Source of the DNA: Phragmites australis
Taxonomy: Eukaryota; Streptophyta; Magnoliopsida; Poales; Poaceae
Assembly: GCF_958298935.1 (NCBI RefSeq)
Contig: NC_084928.1
Span: 17,577,501 to 17,641,500 of the forward strand
DNA: 64,000 nucleotides
Reading direction: 5' to 3'
Made by a program: the position numbers and the translations under genes. Positions 10,675 through 23,163 of the stretch are shown here, piece by piece. The notes under the pieces were generated by a model. It worked only from the letters and a program-made list of their open reading frames with translations. It did no database searches and was not told where the DNA came from. Position 1 is the first letter of the stretch; each line of letters starts with the position of its first letter.

Positions 10675-11861
10675 TGTAACATCCCGGAGACCACCATAAG
10701 CCCTGAATGATACTAAACTACCCTACAAGCATGCTAAACAAGAAAATTTTGGTAGCACTCCTTGAAATAGAGCTAACACGAAAGCCACAAGATAGATATA
10801 TATGAAACAACACACTAACATCATATAAAAAATCTTAGCATTGTAAAGAAATGACTCCAACATCAAGAACCGCCATGACGAAACATTCATACATCATCAA
10901 CGGCTACAGTCCACTAGTAAACATTACAGCATAACCAACAAAGGTAGGGTGAAAGTGCAAGTGACATGCTGCTACCCATCCTAATGCTCATCAGCTCAAG
11001 ACAAACATGGAGAGGGGGATAAAACAGTGAGATTGGAAATCTCAGCAAGCAAATTGTTATAATATACTATTTAAACTAAAAATATATTGGTTCCATTACC
11101 ATTATGAATATCATATTAATCTCAAGTTAAAGACAACAACACTACTCAAGAACATGTTAAAGCGCTTTATAAAATACGATTAGACATGAGAAATTCAATA
11201 GACTGCATTCTCCAACTTCCCAAAACTACTCCTATAATAAAAACATGAGTATCAACATCATCTCAAATATAATACATAAGGCACAATTATATTAAACATT
11301 ATCTTCACATATCATGGATTATAAGGCATCTTGAACCAAAGTAAAATCTCCATGAGACAACAAAGACTGGCTCCCCAAGGTCTGCATATCGTCATCAAGT
11401 AGTAATATTACACAAATGATTAGCATACGATACCTCATCCATGATCCCAATGCATCACTACCGCTGCATTGCAAAGATGTATATGAATGTTGTGCAATAC
11501 AATTTCACACATAAGCAGCCACAAAAAACTACATTAAATGACATGGCAATGTACAATGTGCATCATACCCGACAACATATGATGTAGAGTGTACCGGTAC
11601 GGTCACGACTAGATGCGGCAGCCCAAACTCCAAAATGAATGCATATGAATGCATATAAATGAATTAAAACAATAACTGTATAATCAGAAAGTACCTCCCA
11701 AGATATGATTAGCGTAGTCATATAAGAGAACAAAGTAGCCCCTTATCTCATAATTTGTCACATCGACACAATCACAGAGAAAACATAACAAAGGGTCTAT
11801 ATGTGACCATCAGCCATAAGCCATACATATGCCATCATATTGTGTTAAGTATAAATCCATA
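10675..11861 (-). repeat. 3' portion of a gypsy LTR, reverse orientation
   Basis: On the - strand this ends GGTCTCCGGGATGTTACA, the usual close of long grass gypsy LTRs, and resembles in layout the ends of the LTRs at 21574 and 48944. On the right it stops at the CACTA terminus at 11862, which may have cut into it. No coding sequence is supported inside. Confidence 0.45.
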
Positions 11862-12125
11862 CACTACTATAGAACTGGGCTTATATGCCGGGCTATCACT
11901 GCCGGTTCCTCATGGGCCGGTAGTGATGGGGCATCACTGCCAGTTCATTACCCGCGGGAAGAATCAGCCATCGTGGCTTATGAATCAGTAGTGATAATCC
12001 CGGCTGATGGATTGAGCTAGCAGTGATACCCAGCACCTTCTTCACTGCCGGCTTAATCCACTGACCGGTAGTGATATATGTACATCACTGTTGGCGGATT
12101 ATATGAGCCAGCAGTGATGTCCTCC
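11862..12125 (+). repeat. CACTA 5' terminus with subterminal repeats
   Basis: Begins CACTACTATAGAACTGGGC, a good CACTA terminus, followed by alternating direct and inverted copies of ATCACTGCCGGTTC / CCGGTAGTGAT. These are transposase-binding repeats. The motif is close to that at 1640-1875, so both may belong to one CACTA group. The 3 bases before the end are ATA; no matching right end was found. Confidence 0.75.
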
Positions 12126-12943
12126 TCTTCCCCACCTTCTTCTACCTCGAGCTAACAGAGCCATTTTAGAACTATCTCCCTCACAAAATCTCCTATGGCA
12201 ACAACCACTTCATCCCTTCTCCCGCATTGATTTCCCCACCACTCAAGCTCAATTTTGGTCAAGAAGGAGGTCTACATGAGCTCTCTCTAGCTATCCAAAC
12301 AAAATCCCTTCTTTCCTCTCCATTTGCTCATTAGCCTTTTCTTCATTTTTTAGGGCAAGTGAACTCTGAATTTTTCCCCAACAGCAAGCAAGCTTCTAGC
12401 AGGAGCCTCTTGAGCTCAAGTAAGTTGAAATCCTCAAGGTTAATGCTATATTTAGCATTTTAACTCAAAATGCTACCTAAAAAACCAAAGTTGATCTTAT
12501 CCCTATAGAGACCTAGGCAAATATTCAAAATTGATCCTAATGAACCATAGGAATAAATTTAGAAGTCTACAATATAGAAACTTTTAGGTATGAACATATT
12601 TATTTCTGATTTCTAATGAATTAGAAAAATTAGCCATGATATTTAGGTATGTAGCAAGATCCAGTTGTATTTTTTATATTTTATTTAATTAGCAACCTCC
12701 AATATAGAAACTTTCGGTATGAGCGTATTTATTTTTCATTTTCCAGGGGTTGAATAATAAAGAAAATTTCTAGGGATGGCACCAGCAAATACTCATTGGA
12801 AGCGGACGCGAAAGCATACAAAAGGCAGCTGCTCCAACCGGAGCCAATTGCCGGTAGGAGATGGCTAGGTAATTTATTTGTTGTTGACCACAAAATCTTA
12901 TAGATATTTTGAATTTGGATTTACAATAATGATATAATTGTAG
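12126..12943 (+). other. CACTA leader between terminus and transposase
   Basis: No protein is supported here. It likely holds the promoter and leader or first intron of the transposase gene. The pyrimidine-rich stretch ending TTGTAG at 12943 would serve as a splice acceptor directly before the ATG at 12944. Confidence 0.35.
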
Positions 12944-15900
12944 ATGGATAGAAGATGGATGTACGATGCGAGCCGTGTGAGCGGATGGTACAAGAATGGC
13001 GTGGAGGGTTTCCTGGTAGCAGTCGTGGCGCACAAGTCAAGTACACAGTCTCAATACATGTGTTATCCATGCGTCGATTGAGAGAACAAGAAGCAGTTCT
13101 CCACCACCCAGTAGATACATTTTCATTTGATGCCAAGGGGCTTTATGCTTGCCTATACCCATTGGACCGAGCACGGTGAAGCTGAGATCATACAGGAAGG
13201 GTAATACATTGAGCGAGAAGACGAAGACATATGCACCAATATGCCGGTCGACGAATACATCGGTATACCACCTACCAGAGATACGTTGGCCGATGATGAT
13301 CTAGAGGAGATGTTGGCCAACGCCAACATCAATGATCTAGAGCAAATGTTGCGCGATGGAGAGGGGAACTTCACCAATGAAAGATAGTTTCAAAAGTTCC
13401 AGTGTATGGTAGAGGACTTTAAAATACCATTGTTCCCGGGCTACGAGAAGGAGCATACAAAGTTGCGTACCGTGTTTTCACTGCTCTAATTAAAGGCATG
13501 CAACGGGTGGTCTGATACAAGCTTCACAGAGTTATTACTATTCTTGAAGAAATTGCTTCCAAAGGAAAATGGGCTGCCAGAAAATACGTATCAGGCCAAG
13601 CAGGTTGTGTACCCATTGGGGTTGGAAGTACAGAAAATACATGTATATCTATTGCATGTTGTATCATGGAGAGTATGCAGACTTGCAAGTGTGTCTCGTC
13701 TGTGGTGCAACACGAGCATGACGGTGATGATATCGATGGTGAAGGAAAGAAGAAAAGGTGTCCCATGAAGGTGATGTAGTATTTTCCTATAGTCCCCCAT
13801 TTGGAGCGTTTATTTGCGAACAAAAGGCATACCGAACTGATGCGATGGCATGCTGATGAGCGCAAAGATGATGGAATGCTAAGACATCCCACTGATTCTA
13901 CGTAGTGGAGAAACATCGATAGGAAATACAAGAAGCCCTTTGCAGAATATGTGAGAAATATAAGATTTGGGTTGAGTATGGATGGAATGAATCCATTCGG
14001 CAACATGAGCAGTAGTCATAGCACTTGGCCTATGAATCTATGTATCTACATCCTTCCTCCTTGGTTGTGTATGAAGTAGAAGTACATTATGATGCCGGTG
14101 CTGATACCAGGGCCGAGGCAACCTAGCAACGTTATAGATGTCTACCTGAAACCATTAATGGAAGATCTTGAAATACTGTAGAACGATGGTGTGCAGGTAT
14201 GGGATGCATACAAACGAGAGAACTTCACCCTACGCGCAATGCTGTTCGTAATAATCCAAGATTGGCTAGCCCTTGGCAACATATTGGGCTAGACTGTCAA
14301 AGGGTATTGTGCATGCATGCAATGCTTGGATGAAACAGAGAGCTTGTGGCTGAAGAACAGCCGAAAAATGGTGTATCTAGGTCATCGTATATTTCTTCGC
14401 AAGGATTACCCGTACCACAGCAACATGAGAGCTTTTGATGGGAAAGTTGAGACTCGATCACCTCCTGAGCATCGCACTAGGAGACAGGTATATGACATAG
14501 TAAAGGGACTTAGGTTATCCTTGGAAAGGGACGCGGGAGTACACCGGTTCTGAAATTTAATCTTAGAGCTCCTATGTTCAAAAAGAAATCTGTCTTTTAT
14601 GACTTAGCATATTGGCCAGATTTGGTGGTTCGACATGCAATCGATGTCATGCATATTGAGAACAACGTGTGTGATAGCTTGATTGGTACGTTACTAGATA
14701 TACCTGGCAAAACAAAGGATACACTTCAAGCACATTGAGAAGGACCTGATATGTTTGAAACTCAGACAGGATCTGATATGGAAGAAGACAACAAATATCT
14801 TAGCCCTGCTAGCTACAATCTGAGCAAGGCGAAGAAAATTGCAATGTGCAAGTGATTGCATGGAATCACAGTTCCATCCAGTTACTCCGCCAACATAAAG
14901 AGACTAGTAAACATGATAGACTTGAAATTAACTGGCATGCAGTCTCATGATTGTCATGTAATGATGACACAAATGCTTCCAATTACAATTAGAGGTATTC
15001 TGCCGCTGAAGGTTCGAAACCCAATCATAAATCTGTGTTCATTCTTCAACGCGATATCACAGAAGGCCATCGATCCGACCAAGCTAGATAAGGTGCAGAA
15101 AGACGTGGTCGAGACTCTATCCCAGCTTGAGGCGTTGTTCGCTCCATCTTTTTTTGATATCATGGTGCATCTCATTGTTCACATTGTGAAAGAGATATGG
15201 ATTCTAGTCCCGTATTTCTGCATCACATGTACCATTTCGAGAGGTTCATGCGAATTCTGAAGAAACATGTTCGTAACTGAAATCGGCCGAAAGGCTCCAT
15301 GGCCGAGGGCTAGGGAACCAAGGAGGTCATTGATTTTTGCGTCGACTACATGAATCTCAAATCCATTAGTGTGTCTATATCTCGCCATGAGGGGAAGCTA
15401 TAGGGGAAAGGGGCGATAGGTGCAAACTCATTATAATGACTCCATTTCATTCACACAAGCACATTTCACAGTTCTGCAATAATCAGTTGTAGTGGACCGT
15501 ATGTCGAAGAACACAAGACCATGCTACGCACCAGAATCCCAGGGAAATCTGATGTTTGGATCGCACGAGAGCATGAGTATCATTTTGGCGCCTGGTTACA
15601 TAGACAGGTGATGGATAAGCAGATAGAGCTTAGTTGAATGTGTTGGCTCACGGACCGTCCACTACAATCCTCACATTCCAAGGTTACGACATAAATGTCT
15701 ATACATTTTATACAAGAGCTTAGGATAATAAGAGTGCCAACCAAAATAGCGGTGTCCGTATAGATGCCTACGACAGCAATGGAAATAGGGAGACCTATTA
15801 CGGATTTGTAGAGGAGATCTAGGACCTCGACTATGGAGTGTTAAAGGTTCCTCTTTTCCGGTGCCAATGGGTTAGCCTCCCAAGGGGTGTGAAGATCGAC

Positions 15901-16214
15901 AAGTACCTATGACTACAATGGACCAAAAACTCGTTGGATACAGAGAAGAACCATTCATACTTGCGAATGATGTTATGCATGTATGCTATGTAAAGGACCT
16001 GGACCCGACTAACAAGGATGAGCACCACGTGGTTTTTCAAGGAAAAAGAAGGATTGTCGGAATGGAGAATGTTGTTGACGAGGAAGACTACATTCGATTC
16101 GATGCATTACCTCCTTTTTGAGAGGACGTCGACCTAGGTCCCATGGAAGACACCGACGAACCTTCATATGTATTCTGTGATCATAATGAAGGGCGAATCA
16201 TTAAGCCAAAATAG
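12944..16214 (+). pseudogene. TNP2-type CACTA transposase pseudogene (+ strand)
   Basis: The ATG at 12944 opens with MDRRWMYDASRVSGWYKNGV, the transposase-associated zinc domain, with CYPCVDC further on. Downstream, in order but in several frames, come LKACNGWSDTSFTELLLFLK (13488 on), the catalytic region with STHSTWP-like and IPGPRQPSNVIDVYLKPL (about 13800-14170), GYCACMQCLDETESLWLKN (14302 on), RHAIDVMHIENNVCDSLIGTLLDI (about 14631-14705), a DUF4218-like part (14856-15290) and a DUF4216-like part (about 15740-16150). More than ten stops and several frameshifts show it is dead. Autonomous CACTA elements encode this protein to cut and rejoin their ends. The order matches En/Spm TNP2 and the size is near full. 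Confidence 0.85.
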
Positions 16215-16440
16215 CTAAATTGTATTAATTACTATGTATGAATTTATTTTAGATGCAATTATACCTTATGTTATGTAAGCTTCAATTTGTAATTTAAATA
16301 AATATGTATTAGGATTTTAGGTTAACATAATATTAATAAATACGGATAGTAAAATGTAAATCGAAAACATTCGAGTAGCATAGCAGTTTGTTCTGTTTTA
16401 CTTGGAGCATGTCGTGGGTTCAAGCCTCAATGCGCGCAAG
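16215..16440. other. AT-rich spacer up to the junction of two CACTA elements
   Basis: Noncoding 3' flank of the + strand transposase. At about 16430-16440 the sequence passes directly into the - strand reading of the second transposase. No terminal inverted repeat or target duplication is visible at the junction. Confidence 0.4.
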
Positions 16441-17378
16441 TTACGAAGTGCTGGTAGATCATTGATGGTGATGAGCAACATGGCATGCAAGGTAAAGTAC
16501 TCTTGCTTGTACTGATCCCAAACCTCGATGTCTTTCGACTAGAGTTTCTTAAGATCATCGACTAAAGGCCTGAGGTACACATCGATATCATTGCCAGGTT
16601 GTTTTGGTCCTGATATCAAGATCGACAACATAATGTATTTCCTCTTGTTACAAAGCCATTGTGGAAGGTTGTAGATCGACAATACAACAGGCCAAGTGCT
16701 ATGTGAGGTACTCATGTTACCGAATGCATTCATACCATCTGTGCTCATAGCAAATCTAATATTTCTCAATTCTTCAGCGAACCAACCAAATGTGGAATCA
16801 ACGATTCGCCACTGAGTAGAATCCACCGGGTGCGGTATCATTGTGTTCTTACGAACCTCCTTATGCCAACACATCATTTGTGCCTCATTTCTGTTGGTAA
16901 ACATACAATTCAGACAGAAAATTACAGGAAAATATCACACCATCTTCCTAGGATCACCTTTACTTTTCTTGCCTCCATCCTCGTCACCACCGTCATTTCT
17001 ACGCTTATATCGATGGGTTCCACAAACGGGGCATTGATCCAGCTCTGCATACTCTTCACGAGACAAGAGACAATCCTGCTTACATGCATGCATTTTTTTA
17101 TTTCCAGTTCTAAAGGACAAATTATCTTCTTTGCGTCGTAGATGCCCTCGGGCACCAAATTCCCCTCCGGTAGCGTGTCCCTTAGCAGAGCAAGTAATAC
17201 TTCAAAACTCTTGTCAGTCCAACCATGGGTTACCTTAAGCTGTAGAAGCTTTAGGTTCCCAAATATCCACGTGTATTTCTCCTTACAGTTGGGATAAAGG
17301 CGTGTTGGAATCCCGCACAAAGTCCTGGAATCTAGTAAACTCACCATTGTTATACTCGTCATGTAAGTCCTTGATCCA
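16440..17378 (-). pseudogene. TNP2-type CACTA transposase, C-terminal half of the - strand copy
   Basis: Read on the - strand from 17378: LHDEYNNGEFTRFQDFV, then KLLQLKVTHGWTDKSFEVLLALL, the Cys motif CKQDCLLSREEYAELDQCPVCG, WHKEVRKNTMIPHPVDSTQW, the catalytic-region block STDGMNAFGNMSTSHSTWP, and ISGPKQPGNDIDVYLRPLVDD. The frame breaks off after a sequence like LLITINDLPAL near 16440, so about half of the usual transposase is missing. The N-terminal part continues at 21580-21830 beyond a solo LTR. Frameshifts lie near 17100 and 16920. Confidence 0.85.
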
Positions 17379-18470
17379 CATTGTGTAACACCCTGATTTT
17401 TAGATTTCTCAAATTTCTAAAATTTTCCAAGATTATTGAATAGTTTCACCAGTAGTATAGGTTTAAAACCTATTTTCTTAATCAATCAATCAATATAGGT
17501 TATTATTTTGTGTGCATTGTATGCTGAGTTTTGTTATGAGCCCGGTAAATGCATTAAAGTTCTTTTTTCTTTTCTTTCTCTTTGGTGTTTTGAGTGAAAA
17601 AGATTTTGAAAATGTTTTGACAAAACTCAGTAGTGAATAAGTTAAGGATCTTAGTGGTTGGAATTCAAAATATTTGAATTCATCATCTATTCAATCCTTG
17701 ATCATACCTGATCCTTCTCCAGCTCAATTCAAATCTTATCCAAATCCTTGTTTAAAGTCAATCTCTCTTCTTTCCCAAATTTTACCCAAATCCAAATTCA
17801 AATTCCTTATCTACTCCTATTCTTGTTCAACCTCATCTTTTTCGTTTCTCTTAAATTCACTCCAAGCTTAATTCAAATTCAAACCATATTCAAACTTCTC
17901 TGCAAAATTTTCTTTTCTAAACCCTAGATATACCTAAAGTGTCTTTGGGCTCAATCTTGCTCAAGTTCAAACCCTTAGCCAAGTCTTCTAGATGGCCCAA
18001 CAAAGGATCCACAGAATCTGTAAATTTTCGCGGAGTCCTGAACAGCCTCATCTTCTCATGACGTTTCGGAGTTCAAAACGGCCTCAAATGTAAATCTTGA
18101 CAATACCAAAGTTGTAGGTCTCGTCGAGAGCTTCGATTTGAACCTATGGAAGTCCTCTTTTAGATAATGAAGCTAGGAGTTATGGCCCCCGAAATCAGTG
18201 CTGCGCAGAGAAGTCCGAGTTCAAATAGTTTATTTTATGGTGCATTTTTGGAAATCAATACGACGTTTTCAGAAGTTCCAATGACTACCAAAGTTGTAGA
18301 TCTTTTCTAGTACTATAATGTAGAATCAAGAAACATCCAATTTGGAGTCCAGACGATAGAGATATCTTCCTCGGAATACAGAGCTACGAAAAAGGAAATC
18401 GTAACCGACTCGAACTCGAATCCGATTCGTGTTCGGTTTGGACTCCACCTCAACCAGCCGGTCCTAGCCG

Positions 18471-18478
18471 TATAAATA
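18471..18478 (+). promoter_or_regulatory. TATA box of the solo LTR
   Basis: TATAAATA, followed 60-90 bases later by a GC-rich leader with repeated GCCGCCG. The related fragment has TATAAATT in the same context at 61586. This probably marks the LTR transcription start region. Confidence 0.5.
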
Positions 18479-20875
18479 TGAGTTGCACGCCCTCTCCTAC
18501 CCCTATTCCACGCCCCCAAGCCCTAGAAGTCGTTGCTGCCCTGTCCGTGCGTCGCCGGAGCACCGCCGTTCGGCGGAGCCGCCGCCGCAGCCGCCCGTGA
18601 TGCGCTACGTCGTCTTCCCCGCGATTCCTCCTTCCACGACCATCAAAGCAATGTGAGGACCCCTTCTTCTCCTCCCTTACTACTGTTTTAGCATCATACT
18701 AAGTCCCTAGCCAAAGCCCGATCTACGCCACCACGGTCATCACCGTCGCAGACAGCCGCGAGACAGCCGCGCTGTAGCTGATTGGTATCGATGTCCCCGA
18801 CCGACCAGAGGTCAAATCACCAAGCCCTTTCATCGGTGCATGTCCCATGATGTTCCCCACGCCCTCACCAACCAGGTCGGCCAGTAGATTAGCCAAACTA
18901 TCAAAATCAAGGTTGACATACCCGCTGTCCGGTTTCTGGACGCGTTCTGCATGCGCACCGGATTTGCATTCGCGTCCCCCGTTAATCCGAAAGCTGTATG
19001 GATGCACCAACCACGTCACGACGTGTCGTATGGAGTCTTCTACATTACCCTAGGAGCCCATCCCCGTTTGTGCAGCAACACGACCAAGACGCCATTGCCA
19101 ACCACAGCATGTTGCAGCCATCACCCGTTTCATCTATACTGATCGTTCTTCCTCTCAGTGGATGATCTACCAAAACCCATTCCATAGCATTGTGTTCCCG
19201 GGTTATATGAACATCCTTGTTCAAACGGTTCCTCAAAATTCATAGCCAATCTTTGGGAATGCGAGCATCTTCGTTCCTACATTTGTTCACGGTCATCACC
19301 AAACCTAGAAGCAGTCATCGCTGTTTTGCCGCTACCTCGGATGACCTCTTCCAAAACCAACCATACCGCTGAGTTAGTCTTTCCGTGTTCTACGCCATGC
19401 TCCCCTCGTTTCACTAAAACACCACGAAAGCCGACATTGATGTTTGTGGCCACATGCTCGATTGCCATCTCCAACATAACCCGAGCCACCGCCGCTACAT
19501 AGAGTCACCAATAGTATCCTTAGCCTATAAGCGTAATATTCGGCCTTTTTGATCCATCATAGGTGGTTGAGATTAGATATCCGCGTATCCTTTCTTTAAT
19601 CCAAGATGGTACTTGCATAGCATGCCAAGTCAGCGTCACATTATTATTTTAGCCTAGTCAGTGAAGTCTAGTCTGCCCTACACTTCTTGAATCTTGCGCA
19701 ATGATGTTGTCAAGCATGAAATAGTGATTGTGCGATAAGACCTTTCCCATAGGAAGATAGTTCCGAAAAATCAGTATTTCCTTTCAGTCTAATCCATCTT
19801 CCGAAAGCCCGTTCTCTTTTCATCTTAACTCCAATTTAGATGATTCTTGCGTCCAAATGTTTCTAAAATCATACCTATCCAACCATAGTGTTTTTAAAGT
19901 GCTTTTAATGATGTTTGGTATGTTATTCTTAGTGTTTTCCTTTGTGTTGTTTGTCGGTAGTTCTCACGATTAGTCGATACGTTCCGGAGCAGTTCGAGGG
20001 ACTTCAAGACCGAGATTTCAACAACACTAAGCAGCATTGGGAAAAGGCAAGTGTCCTTGATCATATTGAACCTATGTTTTTAAATGTTTTGTTTTACAAA
20101 ATTGTATGCAGTGTCTGTCAATATGATGGGTAGTCACCTATGTTAGGGTTTTTCCTAGATTTTTCCTTATCATCCCTTGAAACCTAGATGGTTTATGGTT
20201 AGTATCTTTGGTGGGTAGATTGCTTAGCCATGCTTTTGGGATATTGAGAAGTGTCATAATCTTGACTAATGAACAAATGCAATATTGGTGGTTAATGTGT
20301 TAATGGTCTAGTAATATGGAACCTTAGGCTTTGAGCAAAGTGGTTTTGATGGTTATCATGGTTATGTTGTTGGTTTAGTGTTTGCTCAAGTAACCTAAGT
20401 AAGGACCGGTTCGTGGAGCGACAACCCAAGAAATATCGTACCAACCACGAGACCTGGTATGGGACAGGCCTAGCCTATTAATTAGTGGATTCCAGTTTTT
20501 GTACGTGCCAAACGGAAGAGTGGATGTGTGGGGACAGCAAAGGCCAGAACCATTTGGTTAGTGGTATGAGATGTGTAGTGGAAGGAAAGGGTGAAATCTT
20601 CCTGGAGCTACAAGGCGCAAAAGGGGGCTTCTGGGTGGTGTGGTGCCACTTTGACGGCGGTGAAACCTAGCGGGCATGCACATACTGGATGAAACTTTGT
20701 AACGGCTTTGAAGTGACTTTTCGGGCGACACACCACTGGCGTGTGTTAAGTGTCTAGCTAACACGGCAACATGGAAATCACGATTTGTGGGAAAAGCTGG
20801 ATAACCTCTGCAGAGTGTAAAACTGTTATAACAGCCGTGGTCACGGTTATGAGAGACTTGAATCCTCACATGATT

Positions 20876-21056
20876 AGATGGTTATGGTTATGGATTTGGT
20901 TGTGGTTATGGTTTTCGTACATGGAGTACTAGATGGTTGTGGTTATGGTTCTGGTACAGGAAGTACTAGATGGTTGTGGTTATGGTTATGGTACATGAAG
21001 TACTAGATGGTTGTGGTTTTGGTTATAGTACAGGGAGTACTAGACGGTTATGATGG
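20876..21056 (+). repeat. ~37-bp minisatellite in the solo LTR
   Basis: About four units of ACTAGATGGTTGTGGTTATGG followed by a variable TTCTGGTACAGGAAGT-like half. The unit is 35-37 bases and ends fade into TTATGG repeats. Noncoding. Confidence 0.7.
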
Positions 21057-21579
21057 TATGCAAGGTGAGGAGCCTTGTATGCTGCGCGTTGGACTGTATG
21101 GGTTACTTTCACTTAATAATTGCTTATTGCTTTTGAGTCCAAATATGTTTTCATTACTCATATTTACGCAAATATAACATGTGTTAGCCTATTCTTGATA
21201 AAAGCCTGCATATCATTATTTTTCCCACACTTGCTGAGCGCATCATGTGCTCACACTTGCTATTTTCCCTATACCATGCGACATGTATGCTGCTGCTTAG
21301 TGAGTGAAGATGTTGAAGACTATCAATATGAGGTTGTAACGTTCTAGGCGCGTGTCTCCCGGTCGGTTGCCTGCGGTGTTATTGGGCACCAGTGCTTCTG
21401 TTTCGCTGCAGATATCTTCATAGAAGACAATATATGTCAATTGCTGTAAGAGTTTAACATTATTTAATAAAAGTATTGCTTTTGTTACTTCACCCGTGAC
21501 GTCCTTATGTGTGTTGAACATCCTGGGCACACATAAGCCGCATCTGATTTTAGCCGTTAAAACCGGATGTGACACATTG

Positions 21580-21830
21580 TCGGCATGGAGGGCCCCGATC
21601 CAACTCTCTCTCATTATGGCCTTCCTCGCCATGTTTGTTCCAATAAGTATAATTCTCTTTAAATCCACGTATGACCAAGTGTGCATGGACATTGTTTGGT
21701 TTCAGAAACTTTTTATCATTACTGCAGTCGCGACATGGACAATAAATTGCTGTTTTATCACTATCTTTCATAACTGCCAAGGCCGCACTCATGAAATGCT
21801 CACCTCGCTCAGGTGCTCCGAATAAGTCCA
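21580..21830 (-). pseudogene. TNP2-type CACTA transposase, N-terminal part of the - strand copy
   Basis: On the - strand: MSAALAVMKDSDKTAIYCPC, RDCSNDKKFLKPNNVHAHL and IRGFKENYTYWNKHGEE, the zinc-binding transposase-associated domain at the start of TNP2 proteins. It ends in the CATTG duplication of the solo LTR. Removing the LTR and one duplication joins it to the block at 17378, so this is the upstream half of the same gene. The usual start with WMY is not readable. Confidence 0.8.
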
Positions 21831-22207
21831 GGTCTCAAGATGCATCTAACTTTTGTCCGTCATCTACAATTAATGTAAAAACATTTATTCTTCACTAACA
21901 ATTACCTTATTTTTATGGTTAAGCATGTGATTAAAAATTCCAGACAAATACACTACATCTGTGTCATCTTGCGGTAGATCGGGCAAACCTATAATCAAAT
22001 CTAACATAAATACAACTCACTTGTACTAAGATTTTGGATCAAGATGCAAAATAACTGATTACAACTCAAAGCCCAACAAATCTACCAAATAGAGATTAGA
22101 GGAGGAGGAAAGAAGGAGATGCAAACCTTGAAAGACCTAACACCAATTCAAACTTCAAATCAATAAGATATTAAAAAATCTCTACCAGAGCTGGTGAGAA
22201 TCGCTAG

Positions 22208-22252
22208 CACTGTGCGGGCGGAACTGTTGAGTAGCTGTTCGCCCGCACAGTG
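22208..22252. repeat. GC-rich inverted repeat near a CACTA end
   Basis: CACTGTGCGGGCGGAAC (22208-22224) pairs with GTTCGCCCGCACAGTG (22237-22252), with one bulged G and a 12-base loop. It lies just inside the subterminal repeats and contrasts with the AT-rich flanks. Confidence 0.65.
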
Positions 22253-22254
22253 GT

Positions 22255-22475
22255 TGGCTAGGTGTTAAAATGCATCTAAATAATATGTGACGGGTGATAG
22301 CATTACTCGTCACTTATTATTTGTTATAAGTGACAGATAATATTACGACCCGTCACCTATTATCTGTTATCTGTGACAGGTAAATACCTGGTCCCGACCT
22401 GAGACGACATAAGTGACGGGTCGTGTAATGACCCGTCGTTTATGTCTATCTCCTTTATCCATTTTTCACGTAGTG
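22255..22475 (-). repeat. CACTA terminus with GTGACGGG subterminal repeats
   Basis: Read on the - strand the end is CACTACGTGAAAAATGG, a canonical CACTA terminus. It is followed by copies of GTGACGGGT(C/A)GT and their inverse ACCCGTCAC. This is the 5' end of the element that carries the - strand transposase. Both the terminus and the repeat motif differ from those at 11862, so the two are different families. Confidence 0.8.
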
Positions 22476-23163
22476 TTTTTTTTCCTTACTTTGTTTATTT
22501 AGTATTTACTTCCCTACATATGGTCTGTCATGTTCATTGCATAGCTTCACCGGAAATGGTCTCTCATGTTCTTTTACTTGTCCGTGATGTCATCTAGACT
22601 AGGTATCAACTTATATATTGTCCTGACGACTATAACGTCCTGCCAAACAAAAGTAGTTTAGAAATTCCTTATCTTGGGCATGAGATCATGTTTTATAATG
22701 TTCATTGTTCTATGCGATTCACTCAATGATGATTCCAAAAAATAATACTGATGCACCTATAACCTGGTCTAACTTGGTGCAGCGACGTTAGAGAAATGCC
22801 TGTCGTTCTCGCCCCAAGAATGAGATGTACTAGTGAATTACTTCCATTTTTGTTTGGCAATCAGTTGGTTTTCTCAAAATGTACTAGTTAATTACCTACA
22901 GTCCATCTAATTACTTATACGACTTGTCTCTTAAGCAGATCCATCAGGCTCCTAGGCCGCAAAGTATTGGAGGTCAATATAGAATGCCATTTCCATTTTG
23001 GTATATAGAATATAGACCATGCTTTTTTTCTAAAGATTTCCACGGAAAGCATGTGGTGCAATCGGACCCTACCTAGTCCCTTAAAGCTTGCTGTCCTTTC
23101 AACGGGCACAAAGTGCTGCCCGCCCCCACCCAACCCCCACAGTTGAGCTTCTCAATTCTCTCA
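22476..23163. other. Noncoding spacer
   Basis: No gene, repeat or mobile element end is recognised between the CACTA terminus and the copia LTR. The small reverse frame at 22915-23133 has no known motif. Confidence 0.35.

Larger units (their letters stand above)
17384..21574 (+). mobile_element. Solo LTR of a long-LTR Ty3/gypsy element
   Basis: 4191 bases starting TGTAACACCCTGATTTTTAG and ending AAACCGGATGTGACA, flanked by an exact duplication CATTG (17379-17383 and 21575-21579). It holds no gag or pol, PBS or purine tract, so it is a solo LTR left by recombination between two LTRs rather than an intact element. Pieces of the same family recur at 52143-54418 (reverse) and 60867-62569, and a related LTR ends at 48944. 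Open frames within it (18847-19236, for example) have no recognisable domain and are not called as genes. Confidence 0.75.

Noticed and set aside
13524..14006. 160-codon reverse open frame
   Set aside because: It is antisense to the + strand TNP2 pseudogene, whose motifs explain the same bases.
16417..16427. GGTTCAAGCCT, like a tRNA B box
   Set aside because: No A box or cloverleaf can be drawn around it, so no tRNA gene is called.
16830..17141. Forward open frames of 64-103 codons
   Set aside because: Shadows of the - strand TNP2 copy, which carries the recognised Cys and catalytic blocks.
18847..19236. Overlapping open frames on both strands
   Set aside because: They lie in the leader part of the solo LTR, recur decayed at 61939-62331, and have no known domain.
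11862..22475. A single intact CACTA transposon from 11862 to 22475
   Set aside because: Termini and subterminal motifs differ, the flanks do not match, and the transposases point at each other.
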